Below, piece by piece: positions 56,323 to 64,000 of a stretch of DNA of 64,000 nt (its first letter is position 1; every line of letters begins with the position of its first letter). The notes beneath the pieces are model-generated. The model did not search any database and had not been told where the DNA came from. It saw only the letters and a list, made by a program, of their open reading frames with translations. A program made the position numbers and the translations under genes. Source of the DNA: Otis tarda (taxonomy: Eukaryota > Chordata > Aves > Otidiformes > Otididae); the NCBI GenBank assembly GCA_026413225.1, contig CM048554.1, forward strand, positions 52,069,963-52,133,962, read 5' to 3'.

Positions 56323-58780
56323 AGTTAAATTTTAAGGCCATGATCTGCCTTGTGTACTCAGAATGAAAGTAAAGTAGGGTTCAGAGAATAAAACACCAGA
56401 TAACTGAAGTAGTCAATACTGTTGGATCCATGGATAGAACTGAGCCCTAACTGGCAATGCAGGTGAAATACCATAAAAAGTGAGAAAGTAAAAGCTATGC
56501 GATGTGCTGGGATAAAATAAAGTTGAGAAAATTTATCTTTTCTTGGTCCACTCTCTTCCAGTTACTTTACTCTCAGACATTGCTATAAAGAATGGAAGGA
56601 TAAAAATAGAGAAAATAATGGCATTTTCTCTAAGACATTGAATTATTAATGGAAAGCAAAATAATAATGTTCATATTAATCTGTATGAGGCACCTCTTGA
56701 CATAAACAAAAAAAAACCAAAACCAGTGGGGAATTCTGAAGTTGCCAGCCTGAACTACTTAATAGTGTAAAAACAAAAGCCCTTTGAAAAGACTTCTGCA
56801 AATCTTCAGTAATCCCTATATCTTAGGTAATCCAGAGTTGACTAACTGAATGATAAAAATGTAAACTTTCGTATTTGAGGTCAAAGATAAAAAAAAGTCT
56901 CCAAATGAGTCTCATTTTTTCTTGTGAATCTGACCCAATTTCCTTAATCTCTGCTTCCCAACCAAGCACAAACCAACATGGGTTAAGAGTCTAGGGACAG
57001 AAGATTTCACAAGCCTCAAAGGTTTCAAGGTTATCTGCCTTGAAATAAATAATTTTAAACTGATTTGACCCTTCTCTTTCTCTCTCCCTTTCTCTCTTTA
57101 TGACATTGAAAGGCAGCCTGAGAAGATTTAAGCTCTAAATCATATTGCCTTGCTTTCCTTTCACCTCATATCATCTGGATTGTCATTTCTGGGTCTTCAC
57201 TAGTTTTGCATGAACATCTGTTGGCATCCTGTAAGAATGTGTGCCAATACTTCTCATAAGTTAATTAAAATGGCCAGGAGGAGGTGATGAGAAGGGAAAG
57301 ATACTCTCAGTGCTGGATAGCTTTGTAGCAGAGACTTTCTTCCTCCGACACATTAATTCATTTAAAATCCAAACAGTAAAATGTTTTTTAGGATAATATA
57401 CAGATGGAAACACAGAGCTGACATTCCCTCACTCCTTGTAAGCTAGCACCATCGAATGAATGCTGATGTCATGCCATCAAATGATGCAAGAGTAAGTACA
57501 GTTGCCTTTTTCTGGGGCTACATCTAGGCCTCAATTAGGGCAGCAAGTTAGAGAGTTCATTTCAGGTATTCACAAATCACAAAGAACTGAAAAAAAGAAA
57601 TCTGTCTTTTAAGATCTGGCTTCTGTTTCTACATGGCAGGTCATTTTCAGCTGGTATTATCTAAGTGGCACTGTAACTTGTCCTGCATGATCACCTTCAG
57701 ACGTATTTGGACATTTTGAAGAAGTCTGTGCTGCTCGCATCTGTCATCACTTGTTGGTGTAACTTTTTAATTAAAAACTGACAAGACCAAGAAGATTGAC
57801 TGTGCAGTTGTCAGTGATTGATTTACAAGGAGTTTCTTGAAAGATCTCTTTATGAATGGAGGTTCTTTGTTATTCAACCAAAAGGAGAACATGCAAGCCA
57901 CAGACATGTTCTCAGAATCTGAGAAGGCATTAGTCATGACCGAGTGAGAGTAATTCATTTGAAGCGTTCAGGAAATTTGGCACGATAGGTCCCATTTTAA
58001 AATCAATCCAGTTTCTCAGCCTTGGGGGCACGAAGTGAGACGCAGAGGAGAAATTTTACATCATCCAGTTGTCTGACAAATCCAATGACTAGTAGAGTTG
58101 TTGTTCCAACAAAACATTGGGATGGGCAAATGATTCATAACACTATCCAGGGAATGATCTGTGTGGAGTCTTTGGAATGTGAAGTGAGTCAGTGATATTA
58201 TTAGGAAACTGATATGCTGCTCACCTTTAGCAGTAACTGCTTATATTTGTCTTAATTTCTTCTGTTAAAATTGTCTACACAATGCTGTTGGAAGAGATAA
58301 CAGCATTTGAAAATTATGTTTCCATGATATATATTTCTGTGATGATTTGTTCAACTTCCTAATTAACCCTCTTCCACTGTATTAATTATCTGGCAAAAGA
58401 TAATTGCTGCAATAGTTTTTGTTCCTGTAATTCTGTATGTTCATCAAATTATTTCATCAAATGATAATCAGAGTTCATGTTCTGCAGAAGAGATCAAAAT
58501 ACCCGCTTTAAGAACACTAAAATGAAATTAAGTGTTTCTATGTACAGGTATACTATCGCTTCCAGCTTGAGAATGCAAATCAGGCCACTGTTTGCAAACA
58601 AGGTTGGCTGACATGGTGGTGACACCAATCTCCTTATAACTTAAGCTGTGGAGCTGCATGAGTGATTTTAAGAGAAAGAGTAGTGTATACAAGTAACTTT
58701 CGATTGTAATAAAACAGCAAAGTTCTACCTTTCAGATTGGAATAGAAGATGCATGCATTGATCACATAGCTTTAAGTCTC
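56323..58780. other. Intergenic, possible regulatory patches
   Basis: No gene supported. A pyrimidine tract lies at 57069-57100 (CTTCTCTTTCTCTCTCCC type). At 58384-58405, AATTATCT and AGATAATT form an exact inverted repeat with a 6-base loop, giving two facing GATA motifs. Confidence 0.45.
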
Positions 58781-60420
58781 CAGAAAACACTCAGCATATG
58801 AATAGCTGTATAGAAGATTACAGAACCTGTATTTTCTCACAGAGAGGTAGGGAACAGGCTGCTACAAACATGCAAATACCCCATCTGAAGAAATCAGAAC
58901 TAGCTGCTCTTTTAACAGAAGTGCGGACTATAAAACTGCACTGTATGGCTAGTGACCACCCGAAGCAACAATACGAAATGATGGATTGCAGTCCTGCATA
59001 TCATTTAATTGTTTTGTGATGTCTTAGAGTTCAAAATCAACTTTCAGAGGTAAAACAAAAACTAGCAGAGCAGCAAGCAGATGCGTCATGCAAGGTTTAT
59101 GAGAAAGCTACCATCAGGAATGACTTAGAAAAAGAAAGGAAATCTTAATGATCTTGCAGAATTTCTGTACTTAGAACCATATGCTCCATACCTCTACTTC
59201 CTACAACTGTTGCTGCAGCTCATGGGCTTGAATATAGGCCATGGTCACTGCCACCTTACACCACACTGTTCCATGGTAGGAAAGTGCTGGCAAGCTGTGC
59301 TTAGGGCTGGGATTTGCCAAGTTTCTTAGGCTAGGCTTAGACTAGGAGCTAGACAATTTGGGGTCAGCACTTCATATGGGGCTAGTTTTGGAGTCTGTAA
59401 AGACCAACCGGAATGCAGACACCTTTAGAGAACACTTTCAAGACAAATTGGGAATCACAAATAAACTGTGCTGGCCTTTCTACCAAGGCAAAGCTAGAGT
59501 GCCTCAGGCAAATTACCCAAGGACAAGCCGGACCACTTTTCTGCAAGCTTTGCAAGCAAAGGCTCTGGATGTTACGTGGTGGTTACCTATTCGCAAAGCA
59601 TCCAAGGCTGCAGTGCAGGCACTGAAGACAGCCAAACAAAAAGCATAAAACCCACTGCAAGCTCCTTTGATCTTGTGTATGCATTGGGATTCAGTCAGGA
59701 GATTTATGAGAGCAGCCAGAGCTGCACAAACCAGCAGGGCTGAAAATTGCACAAGAGCCCAGCACAGAGAGAAATACTGAAGCCACTGGGCCACCATCGT
59801 GACAAAGTCCTTTCTCTTGCACAAGACCCTTGCAAGATTCTTTCTGATTCCTGAGGCTCTAACATCCTCCTGTATAAAAAGAAACAGAGGTACAATGGAA
59901 TTGCTAACCAGCTGTCTGAGGTCCTCTATTTACATGAGCCACCACAGCCCTTCATCAGCTAATTGCCCCATCTTCCCATATTCTAAAGCATCTTTGTTAC
60001 GTGAATACCTACAGCACGCAAAAGCAATTTGGATTATACTCTGCTGCCTCGTCTGGACTCCAGGGTGTGAACTGAAGATGGGATAGTGTTAAAGGAGCAG
60101 TTTTGTTGCATTTAGCATAAGGACTGATATTAAGAAAGTATAATTTTAAACCCCTTCCTCCTTTTTTTTTAAATCCACTTTAGGGTCTTTGATGCCACAG
60201 CTCCCTTGAAGCAGTAAGTAGTGCACACAGACAGATTGCCCAACATGTAGTTCAAAAAGAAAAAGGAGCAAGAGAGGGATCTGTTCCAGCAGCTACTGGA
60301 TCTAACCCAAAAGAAGGCCCTAAAGCATTTCCCAGAGAATCCTCAGAGGACTGAAATGGAGCTCATTGCCCTGGAAAGAGCCCTGACACAGGCATTGCAG
60401 GAGAGGAATGTCATGGATTA
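58780..60420 (+). pseudogene. Unidentified coding-like relic
   Basis: I do not recognise a family. From 58,798 a frame of 73 codons ends at a single TGA (59017-59019), then stays open in the same frame for 43 more codons with a coiled-coil-like, charged composition (QNQLSEVKQKLAEQQADA, then YEKATIRNDLEKER). Further right, 59,358-59,648 is open for 96 codons, and 60,255-60,418 again reads charged and helical (FQQLLDLTQKKALK, ELIALERALTQALQERN). Frames change between blocks. It could be a decayed gene copy or exon relics, or chance frames in unique DNA. No poly-A tail or target duplication was seen. Confidence 0.2.
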
Positions 60421-61890
60421 ACTTCTTTTGTGATCGGTGGTAATGACCATCCCAGAGTACTGCACTCTGGAGAAGATACACCACGCAGGGGTAGTAGGAG
60501 GGCCCTCCCACAGCATGCAACGTGCAATCCCACTCCCCGGGAGATGGATGAGAAAAAATGCTTTACCTGTATTGGTCATTCTTAACCTGCAGTCTGTGGC
60601 TTGCAGACTTCCAGCGCTTTTCCAGTGGAGGTCCTGATTTGTATTCAATTAAATTACACCATCTGCTTCCTTTATTACTTACTTACCTAATTACCAAAAG
60701 GTCAGTTCACCAGAGGCTTGTTATTCAAGAGACAATGTGCTACCTGTATTTTTGCATTTATTTTTTGCTGTTATTTATCACAAAATAAATTTACCCTGAT
60801 ACCACTCAGTTGCAAAATTTCATTGCAGTACAAATTATAAATAGCATACTATCCTTCCATGCTGTTAACTCCAAATATGAGGAAACACAAACACATATTC
60901 TTGGTTACACGACATTCCTTCCCTCCAACTATTTTCTGGTCTCTGAATGGGAGCACAATGCCTTCCTCCTCCTGTTTCCCTGACCACACAAGGCAGCTTG
61001 CCAACATACCCTCTTTGGCTTACATATGTCCAGAGGATCTCTTGACCTCCTGTTCCCCACGGTCCTTCAGCATCTTCCTCTTTCACCACAAATGTGCAAA
61101 CAGGCAGGCACTTAGCATGACAGACTCATGATGCTAAGAAACATCAGCTTTTACGCAGGCGTTGCTACTGACCTCAGCTATTCCAGAGCATATTCATAGC
61201 ACTCCGCAAACACATAGCTCAGAATTAGACCACTGTTTTCTCCTGTCCAAGCAACAGCTAAAAAGTTTTAGAAAGCAGAGAAGCATAAGGCAATGTGGTT
61301 TTTTCTATAAGGATATGGAGCACTGAACTGATATATGTCAAAATCCATTGAGAAATAACCATTCTTACTGATTATGTTGTTGCACAAAGGGTGTGAAAGG
61401 AACTTAGGTTTGCATAAATTACCTCTTCACCAAAGAAGGAACCTGTGACTTGGGGTATGTAATTCAATTTTGTGCAGTCATCTTATTTTTATGTTATTAT
61501 TAGTGTACAAAGTATTAATGTGTCATCTGCTAAAGGTATCTGATAAAGCCTGTTTGTCAGTAAGGACTTTTTCTAAACTGTTTGAAATGCAGTGCAACTA
61601 ATAAACTCCTTTGCATTGCTATGTCTTATTAAGCGATACAGCAGCAACCGTCTTACAAAATCACAAATGCCCATACAGCAACAACCCCCTCAGCTGATCA
61701 GTCATTGCAAAACTGGCTTGCTACAGCCGTTAGCAGTCTGGAGCGGCAACTGGAGAGGAGCTCTGTGTGTGTGCCTGTGCTGATGCAGGCATGAGTGGAG
61801 CTTTTAGATCTCCTGTGCAACAGTTGCTCTCGCCGGGTACCCCAGGATGGCATCCATACCCTGCTGCACCCACCACTGCACCCGAAATGG
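60421..61890. other. Intergenic, no gene seen
   Basis: Short overlapping frames on both strands without motifs. No repeat family recognised. Confidence 0.5.
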
Positions 61891-61891
61891 T

Positions 61892-61919
61892 TTTTAAAAT
61901 AGAGGTTTTAAAATAGAGG
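61892..61919 (+). repeat. Exact 14-bp tandem duplication at CR1 border
   Basis: TTTTAAAATAGAGG occurs twice in direct succession (61892-61905 and 61906-61919), immediately before recognisable CR1 sequence begins. Confidence 0.9.
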
Positions 61920-62157
61920 AAGGTAGATTTAGATTGGATATTAGGAAAAATTTTTTTTACAATGAGGGTTGTAGAACACTGGAACAGGTTGCCCAGAGAG
62001 GTGGTGGAAGCCCCATCCCTGGAAACATTCAAGGCCAGGTTGGATGAGGCTCTGAGCAACCTGATCTGGTTGGGGATGTCCCTGCTTCTTGCAGGGGGCG
62101 TGGACTAGATGGCTTTTGAAGGTCCCTTCCAACTCTAACCATTCTATGATTCTATGA
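61918..62157 (+). mobile_element. CR1 LINE 3' fragment
   Basis: The best-preserved CR1 copy here: GGTAGATTTAGATTGGATAT, AGGAAAAATTTTTTTTACAA, ACACTGGAACAGGTTGCCCA, GAGAGGTGGTGGAAGCCCCA, TCCCTGGAAACATTCAAGGC, GAGCAACCTGATCTGGTTGG, GGTCCCTTCCAACTCTAACC and a tail with two TTCTATGA units. It is 5'-truncated. Its good match to the family suggests it is the youngest of the three. Confidence 0.95.
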
Positions 62158-64000
62158 AATTGTGCTGCACTGAGCAGAGCTGTTGCAGATAAATACTCAC
62201 TGAATTTCTTTATAATGAATATCAAGAGAAGAAGCAGGGACATTAATTCCCAAGCCCCCAGCCCCTATACTTCATGGTGGCCATCCCATGGCGCACTGCC
62301 GGAGAAATCGTTGGGTGCAGAATGAAGGGGCACACCATCACAGCGGGGGCTGTCTTCCCAGGACTCCACGCCATTCAGCCAAGGTCATAGCTACATCAAC
62401 ACCATGGTCAACAAGGAGGAGACTATAAACCATCATGGCTTGGGTATATTTAAATGCCACATAGTTTAATGAAGTTTCACAAACAAAGTAATGCAACACA
62501 ACATCTATGTGTAAACTCATAGTTGTCATAGAAAATAATGCAATGTTAGTTCTCTACCTTACATGCTTCCAGACTATAAGCCAGCCCAGCAGCTATCCTG
62601 CAAACTGTCCTCCCATTAGAAAGAACTGTACGAATGCACAGGCAATATACATTAGGATGTGGCCTGTAGAAAATGTTTCAGGAGCTGTTTGACTGAGATC
62701 CAGCCTCGGGACAGCTGAGCGTCTCTGGGAGCACTGGGCTGCTCACTGCAAGCATTGTCTTTGGGCTGACAGCATCACAGCTGTGAAAAAGCACATGGAG
62801 AAGCCTAGGAACAACACGCCACGTTACTCAGTTGGTGCAAAATATTGGTGTAACATATGATGTTTTGGAGTAACTATCCAAGTTATCACTAAAACTCTAT
62901 AAATGTGATGATATTCCTCCACTGCCTGAGGCTCACAGAACCATCTATTTATCAGATATGAATGTGAGGGACTGGATCACACTCACTCCAGAATTTTTTC
63001 ATGTTGTCCTCATACAGGCTGACTTAAGAAAAAGAGAAATTGAAAAGGAAATGCCTGAATAAAGGCAAAAGTTCATACCATATATGGCCAGGGATATTTG
63101 AGGAAGATGCTCTGATTAAAAAAAAAAAAAATGAAGATTACAGCTACATAGAAAATTATTGCCAATTCGTTGTGATGAACACTTTTGGCACATCTCATCT
63201 GATGGTGTCCAGTACTCCTCAAGCACTAAAAAGAACTGATGGAGAGACAATTAAAATAAATGGAATCTGTCTTGTGACTCCATTGGGATCTGGAATTTAA
63301 GTGCTAGAATGCTATCAGCATTTTATCACAAGCTTATGTAGTTCCTAGCGGTCTTTTTGTCTCTTGAAGATTACACCCCTTGAACGGATCACAGGAACTC
63401 CAGAAAAAGGTAGGCAGGGAAACCTTTACAAATATATAGTAAGGGAAATTGATAGATCTGGTAGACTAAAACCATGACAAGCATGGGCATGAATAACGAT
63501 GATATAATTACTGTATTGTAAGAATCATAGTTCTTTTTTTTTTTTGTAGTTGACCTCTAAACTGCAAGGGGTGACATTCTTGCCTCACTGAAACCAGTGG
63601 GATTTGTGCCATTGACTTCAAGACAGCTAGGATTTTACCCCATGTAATTAGCTATGAAACCAAGCCAAAATCCAAAGTCTTCCTTGAACTCTGACTGACT
63701 GGAAATCTAGTTTCAAACGTCAGAGCCCATGTTCAGCTCTGTACATAACAGACGGAAAGCAGAGGCTGTCATCTTGAGAAAGTATCTGTAGGGGAGCTAG
63801 TCCCACAGACAACTTCAGGGGAAAAAAAAAAAACAAGCAAAAAATCTGTTTTTCGCGTTGGTCTTGCTACTGCAACTAACTGTGTTCAAGTCAGTGTGCC
63901 TCTCCAGTTGTCTCCAATCCAAATGTCTTTTCCTCCTTTTTCTTGAAGCAAAGCATTTGAAGCACCAAAAGCTATTGCTAAAAATTAGCCTGTTAATGTC
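62158..64000. other. Intergenic, no gene seen to window end
   Basis: A/T-rich with A runs at 63119-63131 and 63820-63832 and a T run at 63533-63545. A block at 63568-63645 (CACTGAAACCAGTGGGATTT, GCCATTGACTTCAAGACA, AGGATTTTACCCC) resembles the ancient sauropsid repeat with a CCATTGACTTCAATGG core. No MARK1 exon or CpG island is visible. Confidence 0.45.

Noticed and set aside
61730..62243. Minus-strand frames of 100-109 codons
   Set aside because: They run antisense through the CR1 copy at 61,918-62,157.
62158..64000. Search for MARK1 exon 1
   Set aside because: No CpG island, and no sequence resembling the kinase's N-terminus, was seen; the gene, if next, is outside the window.

Overview
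The window is vertebrate nuclear DNA, almost certainly from a bird. Three CR1 LINE 3' ends with the avian tail motif (TTCTATGAT type) and two solo LTRs of the avian ERVL-like family (5' ends close to TGTCCTGGTT, 3' end CACGACA type, each with a 5-bp target duplication) point to birds, probably a neognath. No bacterial operon, phage, CRISPR array or selfish gene cassette is present.

Region 1 (about 1-18,050, minus strand) is the 5' part of RAB3GAP2, the non-catalytic, beta-propeller-containing subunit of the RAB3 GTPase-activating complex, which also acts as a RAB18 exchange factor. I reconstructed seven consecutive coding exons by hand. They all splice in frame (609 nt, 203 codons) with GT-AG borders, and the protein matches the N-terminus of vertebrate RAB3GAP2 that I remember. 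The rest of the gene (roughly 1,190 more codons by comparison with human) lies off the left edge. Intron 1 (9.75 kb) holds a solo LTR and a CR1 fragment, both antisense to the gene.

Region 2 (about 17,640-18,420) is a CpG-island promoter with a palindromic NRF-1 site, a CLEAR-like E-box and two G-quadruplex-capable tracts. One of these, a GGGCC pentamer array, sits about 30 bp inside intron 1.

Region 3 (about 18,420-64,000) is a 45-kb stretch in which I can support no protein-coding gene. In mammals the next gene beyond the RAB3GAP2 5' end is MARK1, so this is probably the RAB3GAP2-MARK1 interval, with MARK1 beyond the right edge (inference). It contains one solo LTR, two CR1 fragments, decayed MIR/L2-like fragments, several small tandem repeats (44-bp, about 38-bp and about 180-bp units), a 1-kb-spaced local duplication, candidate CTCF and GATA/homeodomain sites, and an unidentified coding-like relic at 58.8-60.4 kb.

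I found no convincing novel multi-gene system. The points most worth checking are a NAGNAG tandem acceptor and a very weak 5' splice site in RAB3GAP2, the promoter CLEAR/NRF-1 pairing, the GGGCC array, and the tandem repeats with telomere-like hexamers or an open frame.
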